64,000 bases of DNA from Verticillium longisporum (GCA_019188255.1 JAETXT010000007.1:2480001-2544000); one strand, 5' to 3'. Shown: positions 34,805-47,333, numbered from the stretch's first letter. Notes: a model not told the origin generated them from the letters alone. Numbers and translations: made by a program.

Positions 34805-37800
34805 ACTCAGTCTCTCCACCATCACAACAACTCATAGTCCACGTCGAGTTGCAGCCAGACCGAGGTCTGAGCCTCCCAAGGCTCACTTATCAACACATCC
34901 GACCCGTATCAGAGGATGGACGATTTCACGATTTGGCTTTCTGCACACAACACCGAGCATTTAACGAGCATGACATTTCTCTCTCCACCTGCGCATTTAG
35001 TCAGCGGTGTTTTGTGGATATTTTTTTTATTGAATTTCTATACCCCGTCCTGAGCGGACTTTTGTTCTTGTCGAGCTCGGCTATTTTTGTATACCCCTTA
35101 CAAAGGCTTCGCTTCTGCAAGTACCCTTTTTGGCACTTGATCTATTGTTTTTATTGCTCTTGTTCAGCATGTTCGATAACATTACGCGAGGGCATTGCGA
35201 GTGGTGCACCTTCGAGATGCGCCTGGACCTGTCATTTAGTACATTGGATTGCATTTAGCTCACCTGATAGCTCTGACTACCACGGTGAAGCAATTTGGAG
35301 TCATTGGTTCGTCACTTTAATTCACATTGTTGCTACACAGCATTTTCGTTACCCTTGTGTTTTCAACGTAGTCTGATATCGACACTGGACGACAGTGTAT
35401 CTCAATCTGCATCCACGGAGTGCCAGCTTCTGTATGTCTCCTAAAGGTTGACCCTAGCCTCGTCACGACGCCAAGGGCGTGGTCCTGTGAAGTGGCATGT
35501 ACCCCAGGCAAGGCGTGCAGTCCCCGCGAGGCGACTTGCATGCAAGAGAAGGGGGTGGCGTCTCGATCGAAGCTCTAACCGCTGCAAGATGACTGCAGCC
35601 TACACGAGATTTACAACTCTAAAAAAGAGACCAGGGAAAAGCAAATAAGGGGGCCCGGCTGCGTGGGCGTCTGTCTCCTTGGGCTGGGGCGGGGAGGGTA
35701 GCATCAGTCGTGGAGGCGAATATTGGGCTCGTCAAGGTGCAGGGGGCGTCAGGTACCGCCACGGATTGGATGATGACGTGCAGAATAGGGAGATTCCCTT
35801 CATCTTAAAGCAGGCGGCAAGAAGAAACGGGCCTCTGTTTGTGGTTTGCGGCGCTTGTACGTTTTCATCAGCGGTCGCGATGGAAACGGATCTGGTAGGT
35901 CTGCGGGTTCTCTTCTGTGAGCGGCTGTGCCTAGCTGCTGGTTTGTTCCTTGCTGTGGTGTGAAATGGTAGTTCGAAGATTGTGTTTGCTTGCTTCTTCT
36001 TTCCGGAAGTTTGCTGCCATCTGAGACCGACACGATGGCGAGGGACGTCGGTTATTGGTGGTTTAGCGATGATGAAGTTAATCCAATCAATGGCAGATCA
36101 TGGAGGTCCAGAATAGGGGTCTGACAAGGGGTGGCGTACATGTCCATATTACACAACTGGCATTCCAGAGATGGAGGAGGCTAGCACGGTAACATGTTCC
36201 GTCTCCCCTGTGAAGTGGTGGTGGTAGTGGGGTGGCCTCGCTTGCTTTCGTCCTTGGCAAGACGCGTCGGCCCGTGCGAACGAACGTTGTTCCTAGGATC
36301 GCAGGGAGCCTCAGAGGGATGGCAACCCAGAGCCGTACAATCCCCCCTTGAGATGCGCAACAGGACGAGGGATGACCATCTTCTGGACAGCATGTCTCCT
36401 TACGAACTCCCTAGGCAACACTATCGAGGAATCTAGAGAATTTCATGGTTGATTTGAGGGAGGTCTCATCTGATGGGACGCGTGAGGCTCAGCACATCTG
36501 ATACCTTAGCTTTGTGTCAAGTACGAAGGCGGGTAGGTAGAAAACCATCGTCAACTGGATGTGCCGCTGACGATACATCTAGAAAGCAGATGTCTGGATG
36601 TGGCAGGGTGTGTTCTTTGCGCGTCTTTCTTTCGCATCTTGAGCTACATCGGTCAAGGTGGTCTTTTATACCAGAACACCAGAGCGGGGGATCACCCTGC
36701 GAGTCATGAGCCGTGCCGTCATCTCGATCCAGCAGCGGTTCAGCAGCTTAACACTCCGAGACGATTCGTCCTCGTCGTCCTCGATGGTGGAGTAGATGGG
36801 CAAGTCATTGACGATGCTGAAGCCATTCTGGAGTAGGCCTCGTCCGCTTCATGCGCCAGACTCGAGAAGATTGCGCACCAGCTTCTTCTCTGAGCTGACC
36901 AGAGACCTCCAACCTGATCAGTCTTTCGAAACCTCATGTCGAGTTGCCATGGTGTAGTCCTCTCGATGACGAACGTCGCTTATGCCAATAATGAAGAGTG
37001 TCATGTTCGATGGGAATTTGGCACAAACTACGGCGCCGTCGGATCGGGTTTGGAGAAAGTAGGCCCCGATGCAGGGCACCTTAAGTCCGGTGAAGTTACA
37101 ATGGAGCACATGTATGTAACGTCTTCACATCATGAAGAACAAGAGATTGGCGGCGGTCCATGAGCATGCTGGTTGCGCCTCCCTTCTTGGCATTTTCACC
37201 CTCTGGCCAGAAAGCATGGCATCTCTCACATGTTGCCTTGCATCAATACTTTGCCTTGCATCAAAGTATCTGGACAGGCTGGAGGCTGATAACGATGGGG
37301 TCTGGCTTCGTCAGTCAAATTCATCGTCATCGCCTGCGCCACAATGCTGCCTGTATCACCACTTCAATTTGAGGCCGACGTTGCGATCAGTCGCATCTTG
37401 TGGGGGGGGTTGTCGTGCTCACAGTGCTTGTGACACACGAGCTTCTGATGAGAAGAGCGTGCCCAGCAGCTTCCAGCGACCTCAGAAGGCGCTAGACAGT
37501 CGTCAAATACAGTGCGCCACACGGTGCAGAGGCATGTGGTGCTCCCCGGTTTTGTGCCCCTTAGCTGGCCCCCCCTTTCTCCTCTAGCGCCCTGGCAGCG
37601 TGTCCCTTTCCTGCCCAGACCATCATCCTCACTAAAGCTTTCCTTCCATTCCAGATCCCTTCCAGCCTATCTCCCGACTCGACACGACCCGACATTTGTT
37701 CCGGCCCTCATCCACGTCCCTCGCTCGCTCGGTCTGGTCTCGTGTTTCTCCTTTTGAGCATTGCTGCGACCGCATCCCTCCACCGCTTGTCAGTGTTTCA

Positions 37801-38217
37801 CTGGCAACGAATACGTTTTACCTTGACTCCCATTGCGAACTTCGGTCTCGCTGACCTCTCGACTATCTCGGAGCCTGAGCATCCTCCTATCCGACCAACC
37901 GCGTGCACGAGACTTTTTCACGAGTCGGCTACTCCTTCACCTAGGATCACTGCGACGACGGATTGCCACTACCCACTCGATCATCAGGGAAGAAGCCTCT
38001 CAGATTCGACCTAACGACGTTGCAGCCCCTTCACGACCGCATCTTTCTCTTCCCCGTCATTCCTTGAGCGACGCCGTTGCAACATGATCTCGTCCTAACC
38101 CCGACGCACCTCGACGACCAAGCCCTGCTTCGCTTTCCAGCTGCGCAAGGATCCGCCTGCGCATCTGTTTATCCTTCTACCTTTGATTCATCCTCCTCTC
38201 CCTCTTACCTCGCCAAG
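34805..38217. other. 3.4 kb interval without a recognised gene
   Basis: Between the LIM gene and the DUF3405 gene, both on the plus strand. The left end is T-rich and likely 3' UTR (about 34960-35170). The right end (about 37590-38217) is strongly CT-rich, as expected of a long fungal 5' leader. Single ACGCGT hexamers occur near 36259 and 36477. No protein family was recognised in the short frames between. Confidence 0.5.
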
Positions 38218-40476
38218 ATGGCGAAGAAAATCTTCGACAGACTGAGGCCACCAACAGCTAGGGGCGTCTTGTCGCCTCGACCACGCCCTAAGTTGCTGCT
38301 CGTCGTGGGCCTCATCCTGATCACCGTCTATCTCATCAACTTCACCTCACATGGCCGCGGCTACCATGTCATACCTTGGAGGTCACGCTCTGCCGAAGGT
38401 CTCAAGGCCGAGACCGAGGAGGAAAAACGAATCAGGGAGACGCACGAGCAGGCGCTGCGCGACGAGTTCGCCGACGAATACCAGGCGGCCAAGAGGTGAG
38501 CAACAGCAAACAGGCACTTTGAAACACAGCATGCTGACAGCTTTGACAATTTCAGTCTGCCGGGCAACGATGCCATCTACGGCAACACTCTGGCTACCCT
38601 CATCAGCAAGGACATCCGATCTCCCGAGCATGACGCCGTCTTGACCGAGGCTCCGAAGAAACCCCTGGGCTTCGCAATGGACAAGCCCTATGTCTACAAC
38701 CCGTATCCTGCCTACCACAGCAGTGATTGGAGGAGAAAGCACCGCGGGCCGTACATCGCTTGCCAGGGTGCCAATGGCAAGACCGTCGAGGACATGATCG
38801 TCTTCAAGGGTCATCCTCATGATTTCCCGCCCGAGAGCTTTGGCAGCTACGACCTCCTTAACATGGACGGCAATCTCTGCTTCGAGCGCGAGACCCGGCT
38901 GGGCCCTTACGGATATTCGACCGTCTTGAAGGACGGAGACCCCATCAACTGGGACCTCGTCAACTGGGGCGACCTGCAGGAGAAGTGCGTCTCCCTGAAC
39001 AAGGAGCGCTATGATCTCACCGGCACCCCGAACCCCTATGTTCGTACCGTTTACCCTGAACTCTTTGGTGCAGCCGAGTATCCCCCGCCGCAGGGTGTCA
39101 GCAAGCAAGAAGTGCGAAGTGAGCATCCGATTGATGAGGAACAGCGCAAAGAGGCCCGAGCTTCAGAGCAGGCCTCTGCGCACGACAAACGGGGCACCAC
39201 CACGGATTCAGAGCCGGAGCCCAAGGTCGAGCAGAGGACCGCCGTGCTACTTCGCTCGTACACCGGCAAGAAGTACACTGAGAATGACAAGCAAGTCATG
39301 AGGGCCTTGATCTCCGAGCTCAATCTGCGTACCGGAGGAGAATACCAGGTGTACCTACTGCTTCACGTGCGCGACTCAGGCCTCGACATCTTCGGCGATG
39401 ATCTGACGTACAAATACGTCCTTGACCAAAACGTCCCTAAGGAGTTCCATGGCATGACTATCCTCTGGAACGACCGGTCCGTCTGGGATATCTATACGGC
39501 CATGACTGAGGATAACGAGCGGAGCGTGCACTCGGCGCAATGGTTGTCCGTGCAGAAGTTCAGTCTGGAGCACCCCGAGTACGACTACATCTGGAATTGG
39601 GAGATGGATGCCAGGTTTACCGGCCATCACTACGACTTCCTACAAAAGCTTCAATCTTTCGCCAAGAAGCAACCCCGCCGAGGCCTCTGGGAACGTAACG
39701 AGCGGTATTACATCCCATCCTACCACGGCGATTATGATCACGACTTCCGCAACGATGTCGAGGCTCGTACAGCCGGCGACCAAGTCTGGGGTCCCCCTGA
39801 ACTGCCGTTCATCAAGCCCATTGGGCCCAAGCCTCCTGTCAGCAGCCCCGAGCAGGATCCTTATCAGTGGGGTGTTGGCGAAGAGTCGGATCTGATCACG
39901 CTCGGTCCCATCTTCAACCCTGTTGGCAGCAACTGGATCATCCGTGATCACGTCTGGGGCTACAGTGACGCCAATCATGATAAGCTGGATCTTCCTCGTC
40001 GCACCACCATCGTCACCCAGTCGCGTGTTTCAAGGCGCCTACTGAACATTATGCACGTCGAGAACCTCCGCGGAAACCATATTGCCTCGGAGATGACCCC
40101 TCAAACCGTAGCCCTGCTTCACGGTCTGAAGACCGTCTTCGCCCCTCACCCCGTTTGGTTCGACCGCCCCTGGAACGGTACATTCCTGGCGAAGTGGTTC
40201 AACCCAGGCCCCCGAGGCGCGACTGGTGGCGAAGGCAGCCCCATGGGATGGGGACGGGAGCGCCGCTACCAAGGCTCGACTTGGTACTACCGCGCTGACC
40301 CGCCCGCGCGTATGTACAATAACTGGATGGGCTACGAGGATACCCACGTTGGTGGAAAGGCATGGGAGGAGAACCATGGTCGCCCGTGTCTGCCGCCGAT
40401 GATGATCCATCCCGTCAAGGAGGTCAAGCAGACACAACCAGGCTTTGAGACGCACTTTGAGCTCGCGTATGGCTAA
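38218..40476 (+). CDS. DUF3405 type II membrane protein (putative glycosyltransferase-like)
   Basis: Exons 38218-38495 and 38556-40476 encode 732 residues. The N-terminus is basic, followed by one membrane anchor (KLLLVVGLILITVYLINF), which predicts a Golgi or ER type II orientation with a large luminal domain. Family segments include KPYVYNPYPAYHSSDW, TAVLLRSYTGKKYTENDK, YLLLHVRDSGLDIFG, WNWEMDARFTGHHYDF, RYYIPSYHGDYDH and PLPMMIHPVKEVKQ-like ends, matching PF11885 (DUF3405), a fungal family of unproven activity. The acidic WEMDAR motif within a nucleotide-sugar-transferase-like order of segments suggests carbohydrate transfer, but this is inference. The intron has a GTGAGC donor and TTTCAG acceptor, and the codon is split AG|T. 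Confidence 0.88.
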
Positions 40477-41162
40477 TGCATTATGGGGCCATGTTGGAGA
40501 AGACTCATGATCTACGACAATATTCTGCTTCACTACTTCTAGCTCTGAGCATCAACTCGATCGGTGCGATCGCGACTCGGCAGCACGACCGAGACGGATC
40601 GTCGACGTGGCTATGCGTTTGCTTTTCTTTTGATCAAATTCAGACGTACAGCCACCCCATCCCCGATGAGGAGTAGCAGGGTAGGCGGTGGTGAGCGCGC
40701 TCTAGACATTAAGGTAATGTTAGCAGCGGGGGTGGGCGACGGCGTGCATACCAGCCCGGGAGGGCGATGAGTTGGTGGAGGGCAACCTTGTGCTGTATAG
40801 TAGCACCTGTCGGCGCGGCGTTCTCTTTGGGGTTTCAAGCTGCTTTTTAACGAGTGAAAACCAGCACTCATGTTTACAAATACCTCTCTGTTCCCGTTGT
40901 TTTTTTCCGGTCCGTAGAAAGGGCATCTGCATCTGCAACCGAACCGGAGGTCCTTCCTCCGACGGTGTGATGGTGTCTATGAAAAAAATGGATGGAGTGG
41001 GCGGCCGGCAGCAGGAGGTGGTCCAGGGGCATAGACTTGGGGCCATTTCGTGTCAATACATTTCAAGTTGAGCATGCCAGAGTGGTTTCTATATCATGGT
41101 GTGCCAGAGTGTTTCCCTGAAGGGGCATGGGATTTGACTACTGTTTGGAGAAGAGACAAGGC
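40477..41162. other. Convergent 3' interval, no gene
   Basis: Space between the DUF3405 gene (+) and dCMP deaminase (-), presumably both 3' UTRs and terminators. No clear structure was found. Confidence 0.5.
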
Positions 41163-41257
41163 TCAGTAAAGATCTAACTTGTCGACGTTTTCTAGCTGGA
41201 TGAGTCCATTGGGCGGCTACGCAAACATTGTCAGTTTATCGGCTCGGAAACGAATAC

Positions 41258-41317
<60 letters not shown>

Positions 41318-42440
41318 CTCACCGGCACAAACTGCCTCAGCTTGACGCCCGCCTCGCGGAACACGGCCGCCGTCTCAATGTCCATGCTGTAGCCCTGGGC
41401 GTAGACGACCTCCCGGATGCCGACCTGGCAGACCTTGATGCTGCAGGTGAGGCAGGGGCACGTGTCGCAGTAGAGGACGGCGCCGTCGCGGATGCGCTCG
41501 CGGCCGGCCTCGAGCAGGGCGTTCTCCTCGGCGTGGATGCAGAGGCAGGTGGCGAGGCCGGCGCCGGAGGCGGCGCCGCCGTCGTTGCAGCGGGGACAGC
41601 CGCCCTGGGCGCAGTTGCGGAGGCCGCGCGGGGTGCCGTTGTAGCCGGTGCTGAGGACGCGCTTCTCGGCGCCCGAGACGAGGACGGCGCCGACGCGGCG
41701 CTTCATGCAGTTGGAGCGCAGCGAGGCGAGGGTCGCGAGCGACATGAAGTAGGCGTCCCACGAGGGCCGCAGGCGGGCGGGGTTCGGCAGGTCGAGCTTG
41801 GCGAGCGTCGCGTAGAGGTGCGGCAGCGAGGGCGACGTGTTGAGCAGCCGCACGGTGGCGCGCGCTATGAGGGGCTGCAGGCCCGCGTGCGGGTCGTAGA
41901 GGCGGGCGTCCGAGTGCGTGACGAAGGCCTCGAGGTCCGGCAGCGCGCGGGCCAGCGGGTGGGAGGCGGCCGGCAGGGCCTGGAAGCGGCGCCAGCGCAG
42001 CGTCAGGGGCGCGTCGACGCTGATGAGCAGGAAGAAGGGACGCCGGGAGAGGAGGTCGAGCACGGCCTCGCTGTGGACGTGGGTGAGGACCCAGCGGTCC
42101 TGCCAGCGGGAGGTCACGTAGTCGAGGAGAGCCTGGGCCGTGGCGAAGATGTGCTCGGCAGGCGTCGTGCGGCGGTCTGCGTGCGAAGGGGTGTGCTGTC
42201 CCAGCTGGTCGGGCAAGTTGACTTCGGAGCCATCGGATGAGGCGTCTTGGCCTACGATCGAAGGTGCAGACGACGGTGGCTCGAGATGGAGGTGCTTGAA
42301 GCCATGGTGGTCGACGAGATACTGGGCCACTGTCTTCTTGCCGGCGCAGATGCCTGGGGTGAGTGTGGTGTGGTTAGTCAGGTGGCGTGCGTGATGAGGG
42401 TTTGGATGTACACGATACCTCCACAGATTCCGATGAGCAT
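41163..42440 (-). CDS. DCD1: Deoxycytidylate (dCMP) deaminase
   Basis: Converts dCMP to dUMP, the substrate of thymidylate synthase, and so supplies dTTP. Three exons: 42419-42440, 41323-42353 and 41163-41216, 368 residues. The yeast-type enzyme has an N-terminal nucleotide-kinase-like P-loop region, here MLIGICGGICAGKKTVAQYLV, which is completed only by splicing exon 1. The C-terminal deaminase domain has the zinc site CIHAEENALLEAG with HAE, and CDTCPCLTC (PCxxC), plus RVGAVLVSGAEKRVLSTGYNGTPRGLRNC. The last exon adds PPNGLIQLENVDKLDLY, as in homologues. The second intron (41217-41322) contains an (AG)26 microsatellite on the plus strand. The gene is divergent from ATG7, 573 bp apart, with two ACGCGT boxes close to its start. 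Confidence 0.94.
41263..41314. repeat. (AG)26 microsatellite inside a dCMP deaminase intron
   Basis: An uninterrupted AG dinucleotide run of 52 bp. In the transcript it reads CU repeats starting about 9 nt after the 5' splice site of the 106-nt second intron. Read as exon it would give a Ser-Leu repeat, which homologues do not have; splicing out restores the family C-terminus. Confidence 0.9.
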
Positions 42441-43013
42441 GTCTGGCTAGAGTGAGGGGGAGGGGGGGAGGGGGAGAGATGGCTGTCGTCTGAGACGGAA
42501 CCTCACGATAAAGCAGCTTCGAGGTGAGACGCGTCGACGCGTAAAGGGGATATGTACGTAAACAGGTCTACCTCCCTCTCTCTCGCATGTGACAAAGGAG
42601 CGCCGTATGACCTGGTCCTAGACCCTGCGTCCGATGACACAACCCCGTGCACTCGTGGAGCTTCCCCCACCTTCCTCTTTCCTCTGCTCTGCCTCCCGCA
42701 CCTCCCACTCGCCCTGGCCGCTCGACAAGCGACAAGCGACAAGCGACAAGGCAGCATCTGTCCAACCTCAAGACAGCCTCAGCCTCAGCCCCAGCCCCAG
42801 CATCGCGCCAGACGCTCAGTAAGGTCCGCGTGACGCGAGCAAGGTAGCGTCAAGAAGCAGACCAGAGAGACGCTCACTTTCCGAGGAATACATCAAGGAG
42901 CCCTCCCCCAGCTCCCGCTGCCCCGCGTTCGCCCCATCCCATCTCTTCGAAGCTTCGAACCCTAGCGACCTACACTACTCGGCGTGCCCCAAGCACCGAC
43001 CCGAAAGCCCAAC
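42441..43013. other. Divergent promoter between dCMP deaminase and ATG7
   Basis: Holds the twin ACGCGT boxes, four tandem CGACAAG heptamers at 42723-42750, and a CAGCCTCAGCCCCAGCCCCAG tract near 42777-42800. The ATG7 side is CT-rich. No gene was recognised. Confidence 0.6.
42529..42542. promoter_or_regulatory. Twin ACGCGT (MCB-type) boxes upstream of dCMP deaminase
   Basis: ACGCGTCGACGCGT contains two exact MCB palindromes separated by 2 bp, about 90-100 bp upstream of the deaminase ATG and about 475 bp upstream of ATG7. The spacing close to the deaminase start suggests that gene is the target. MBF-type regulation is known for nucleotide-synthesis genes in yeasts; here it is inferred. Confidence 0.55.
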
Positions 43014-45298
43014 ATGACGCTCCAATTTGCGCCCTTCTCCTCCGATATTGAGCTGCCCTTCTATGCGGCCCTCTTTGCTTCCAAGGTCGACCATGATAAG
43101 CTCGACGACTCTGTCCGAAAGGTCATCGGCCTATACACTCCGCTGAGTGTCGCGGTCGAACAGAGCTGCAAGATGCAAATTATGGGTGATGCGCTCACGA
43201 GAGACGAGTAGGGCTGACGCCCCCGCTGAAGACGTGTCAGACGCCTGTTTCTGGAGCTGACTTGTGCAGGAATGACAATGAAGTACGAGCCGCGAGAGAA
43301 CACATCCGTGCCGAGGGGTCCATAAAGAACTTCAACACACTGGACGAATTCAAGAACGCCGACAAGCAGGCCATGCTTCAGCTGACTGCCAAACATGTGA
43401 GCTGCGACCCCCTTCCCTCAAGGCTGACTTTGACCGACCAACGCAGATTTGGCATGCCATCAACGACGGCTCCATCTACGAAGTCCCCTCTCTCCTCTCC
43501 TCTTTCATGATCCTCTCCTACGCCGATCTCAAGAAGTATCGCTTCACCTACTGGTTCGCCTTTCCAGCGCTGCATTCCGACCCTCAGTGGAAGAAGTCTG
43601 GGCCCGTCGTCCGCCTCACGCCGAAGGAGAGTGTAGTGCTCGTCGATCGAGTGGGCACATGGACGTCGCAACGAACGAATAGTCGCCAAAACGGCTTCTT
43701 CCTCGCCAAGAAGGTCAGGAATGTCGATCTCAGCAACTTTAGCGAGGATGGAAATTCCGAGCTGCACGACTTGAATAATGAAAAGGGCTATCTTTGGGAG
43801 ATTGGCAAGCTGTCGGACTTTGAGACGGGCTTCTTCAACGATGTTCCGCCCGAAGACTGCTACGTCTCCTTCGTCGACTCCTCCACCTACGCGGAGAACC
43901 CCTCCTGGCCGCTGCGGAATCTGCTCTGGCTCATCCGGCAACGCTTTCGGCTCTCCAAGGTCAACATCCTTTGCTACCGCGAACTGAGGAGCAACAGGTA
44001 TGCTGCCAGGAGCATCATCATTCCGCTCGAAACAGAAGCCACCGAACCACTCAATGTCAGCAAAGTCCCCAAAGTTACGGGCTGGGAACGGGACAGCGAG
44101 GCCAAGTTGCGCGCGCGCGTGGCCAACCTCGCCGACTACATGGACCCCGCGCGGTTGGCGGATCAGTCGGTGGATCTCAACCTCAAGCTTATGAAGTGGC
44201 GCATCTCACCCAATCTGGACCTGGATGCCGTCAGCAAGACGAGATGCCTGCTTCTCGGTGCCGGCACCTTGGGTAGCTACGTGTCGAGGAACCTCCTCGG
44301 TTGGGGTGTGCGAAAGATTACCTTTGTGGACTACGGTCGTGTGTCCTTCTCCAACCCAGTCCGCCAGCCGCTGTTTGAGTTTGATGACTGCCTCGGTGGT
44401 GGCAAGGCCAAGGCGCCACAAGCTGCCGAGGCGCTCAAGAGGATCTATCCTGGGGTCGAAAGCGAAGGCCACACGCTTTCGGTCCCGATGCTCGGCCATC
44501 CATTCACGGACGAGGCAAAGGTCAAGGCAGACTTTGAGAAGCTCCAGCAGCTCATCGACGACCACGATGCTATATTCCTATTAATGGACAGCCGAGAGTC
44601 CCGATGGCTTCCCAGCGTCATGGGCAAGGCCGCAGGCAAGATAGTCATGAATGCAGCTCTGGGGTTCGACAGTTTTGTCGTTATGCGGCACGGGGCAGAG
44701 CCCAAGGACGTGGATCCCAGCGACCAGGAGCGAAAGACTCTGGGTTGCTACTTCTGCAATGATGTTGTAGCTCCTGTTGATGTAAGCAGAGCCGATTCCG
44801 GACACCACAATGTCGTGCTAATCTCGCTCGCAGTCGCAGAAGAACCTGACGCTCGACCAGCAGTGCACGGTAACACGACCGGGCGTGGCCGCCATGGCGT
44901 CGGCTCAAGTCGTGGAGCTCCTAGCGAGTCTGCTACAGCACCCTCTGAAGCACCATGCTGCAGCCCCTCAGATCTCGGCTGGCGCTCACACGTCGCGCGA
45001 CCCTCCAGACCACGCCCTCGGTCTTGTGCCGCACCAGATCCGGGGCTTCGTCAGTACATTCGAGAACCTCGTCATCCGAGGCGAGTCGTATCCATGCTGC
45101 AGTGCCTGTGGCCCACCAGTGCTCGACGCGTTTCGGACTGATGGGTGGGAGTTTGTGAAGCGCGCGTTGCTGGAGAAGGACTACGTTGCCGAGCTCTCAG
45201 GCCTGGCCGAGGTCCAGAGGCAGGCAGAGTTGTTGTCCGCTGAGGTGGAGTGGGAGGAGGAAGAATCCCTGGAGGAAGGGGATGGCGAACTTGTTTGA
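43014..45298 (+). CDS. ATG7: Autophagy E1-like activating enzyme Atg7
   Basis: Activates the ubiquitin-like proteins Atg8 and Atg12 with ATP and passes them to Atg3 and Atg10; cytosolic and needed for autophagosome formation. Exons 43014-43207, 43270-43396, 43447-44781 and 44834-45298 give 706 residues. The N-terminal domain starts [20 protein letters not shown] and contains [21 protein letters not shown]. The adenylation domain has [27 protein letters not shown] (GxGxxG) and SNPVRQPLF, and the zinc-binding cysteines are in CYFCND and CCSACG. The catalytic cysteine is in [10 protein letters not shown] (about residue 563), brought into frame by the last intron. The C-terminal Atg8-binding tail is acidic ([14 protein letters not shown]). 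All four exons are in phase without any correction. Confidence 0.97.
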
Positions 45299-45702
45299 GG
45301 CGCACATGCATGGGTCAAGGAGCAGCGGGGGGTTCGTCATTTGCACAGGAGTTCAGGGGCGGCGTTTGGGGCGACCTGTGTGCAATACCCGGCCACATTC
45401 GCGAGGAGCATGTCTACGGGGCATGGGGTATATACGAAGAGAAGAAACTCTGGCGTCGATTCACCCAAGGTATAGATATGAATACATACACACATATATA
45501 TATGTATGTATCAATACCAATCAGTTGTGAACGTCTCACAGCAGACGGCGGCGACCTCGACTTGGATGTCTGCATATGCACATACAGGGGTAGTCTCATG
45601 AAGCTATCCAATACAAGCCAACTTGGGCGAAGCGCGTCCGTCGCAGCAATCATCAGCTTCTTCAGCAACGTGCAACTAGATCCAAATGTAGCAACCGCTA
45701 AA
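45299..45702. other. Short interval between ATG7 and FMT1, no gene
   Basis: 3' flank of ATG7 and 5' flank of the formyltransferase. An alternating purine-pyrimidine ACATACACACATATATATATG tract lies at about 45482-45506. The frame upstream of the chosen FMT1 start is open but has no family resemblance. Confidence 0.5.
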
Positions 45703-47076
45703 ATGTTACCATGGGCCTTTTCAAGAACAAGGACTTTGCAACCCGTGTGTAATGTTCACTTCAGATCCGCGTTCTCCACATCGTCTCCGTTTCTGCGTGC
45801 CTCCGACCCCTTGCGGATCCTTTTCTGCGGCTCAGACGAGTTCAGCATTGCGGCGCTGAGGGCGCTGCATCACGAGCAACTACGAAACCCATCTCTGATC
45901 GAATCGCTTGATGTCGTCATAAGGCCCGGGAAGCCCACCGGTCGGGGTCTGAAGACGGTTCGGCAGGGTGAGCTCGTCTGATCACAAACACTGCAAGCGA
46001 GACTTACTTACCATGCCATGCGTCGCAGTTCCGATCAAGTCTACAGCTCAGGAACTGGGCTTGCCGATCCATGAGATCAACACGTTTACGGGATGGACCG
46101 TGAGTGGCCTACGCCTGAGGTTCATCTAGTCTACCCTTGGCTCACATCTCTAGCCATCCTTCAACATGAACCTCATCGTCGCCGTGTCCTTTGGCCTGCT
46201 GGTCCCGCCCAGGTTGCTCCGAAGCGCACAATACGGTGGCCTTAATCTTCACCCATCTCTGCTCCCAGAGTATTGACCCCTCCTTCACGGCTGACCACGT
46301 ATGCCAGCCTTCGCGGGCCCGCGCCTCTCCATCACACGCTTCTGCTGAACCGCCCCTTCACCGGCATCACCCTCCAGACCCTGCACGAGTCCAAGTTTGA
46401 CCACGGCACCATCCTGTCCCAGACGTCCCTCCCAGGCCTCCCCGTCCCGCCCGGCACGAACCTGCAGGCCCTCCACGACATCGTCACGCCGCCGGCCGCC
46501 GAGATGCTCGTCCAGGGCCTCCGCGACGGCGTCCACGTGCCGCCGCTGAAGCCCGTCGGCCGGACGCCCTCGCAGCGGGACCTCGCCGCGCTGCGCCACG
46601 CGCCGAAACTCACAAAGCAGGACAGGCAGGTCCGCTGGCGCGCGTGGGCGGCCGACGACTTTGCGACGCGGGAGACCGTCCTGGGCCCGCTGTGGAGCAA
46701 GCTGCAGACGCGCCGGGGCAGGAAGAGGGTTCTTTTCGAGGGTCTCGAGGCGGTTGCGCCGTTGGCTGGGGGAGACGAGGCGGTGAAGGGCCGGGCGGGT
46801 GCGTTTGTCGCGTTTGAGACCGGCGCGGACGCTGGCGGTTCTGGCGGTTCCGTTTTGGTGGAGGAGGCAGTGGAGGTGTCTTACCTCGAGGCGGATGACG
46901 GCAGTGGTTCTGTGTTGATATCTGCCCCTGGCGGTGGCGTCGTGAAGGTTGCGAGGATCAAGATTGAAGGAGACAAAAGTAAGCCGGCGGCCAACACGTT
47001 GGCGATACACACCAACGTCGGCAAGGCGGAATATTGGAAGGGGTCTTCGGATATCCACGGCGAAGCGTCATCGTGA
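45703..47076 (+). CDS. FMT1: Mitochondrial methionyl-tRNA formyltransferase
   Basis: Formylates initiator Met-tRNA in mitochondria using 10-formyltetrahydrofolate. Exons 45703-45967, 46029-46099, 46154-46269 and 46308-47076 give 406 residues, all in phase. The N-terminus (MLPWAFSRTRTLQP, RSAFSTSSPFLRA) looks like a mitochondrial presequence. The catalytic domain has ILFCGSDEFSIAALRAL, the folate-loop region SFGLLVPPRLL, the NxH motif LNLHPSLLP, followed after an intron by DLRGPAPLHHTLLLNR, and FDHGTILSQ with the conserved Asp. The third intron is only 38 nt (46270-46307), yet it has GT-AG ends and a CTGAC branch motif and is needed to join LLP to DLRGPAP. The gene is convergent with the methyltransferase gene. 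Confidence 0.92.
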
Positions 47077-47333
47077 TATAGAGCATTCAGTTTGCGCAGC
47101 ACGGCAAGTCGTCGCGGCTCGCATGAGGTTACGGTAATTGTACACTATCGGGTCTGTCTTGAAGACTGAAAAGCTATCAGCGACTCGTGACTACATCCAT
47201 TATAAACAGTTGCAAGCAATTATGTGTCCCCTTTGATCCATTCCAGGACTTGGTACTCAATCAATACCAAACAGAAAAGCCAAGCCTCCCACCCTAGTGT
47301 CGACTTGCTTCCACGCGCTTGATGTTGCGCATC

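Noticed and set aside
41179..42240. 353-residue plus-strand frame opposite dCMP deaminase
   Set aside because: Begins in the AG microsatellite (Arg-Glu repeat) and is the reverse of the deaminase exons; no motif.
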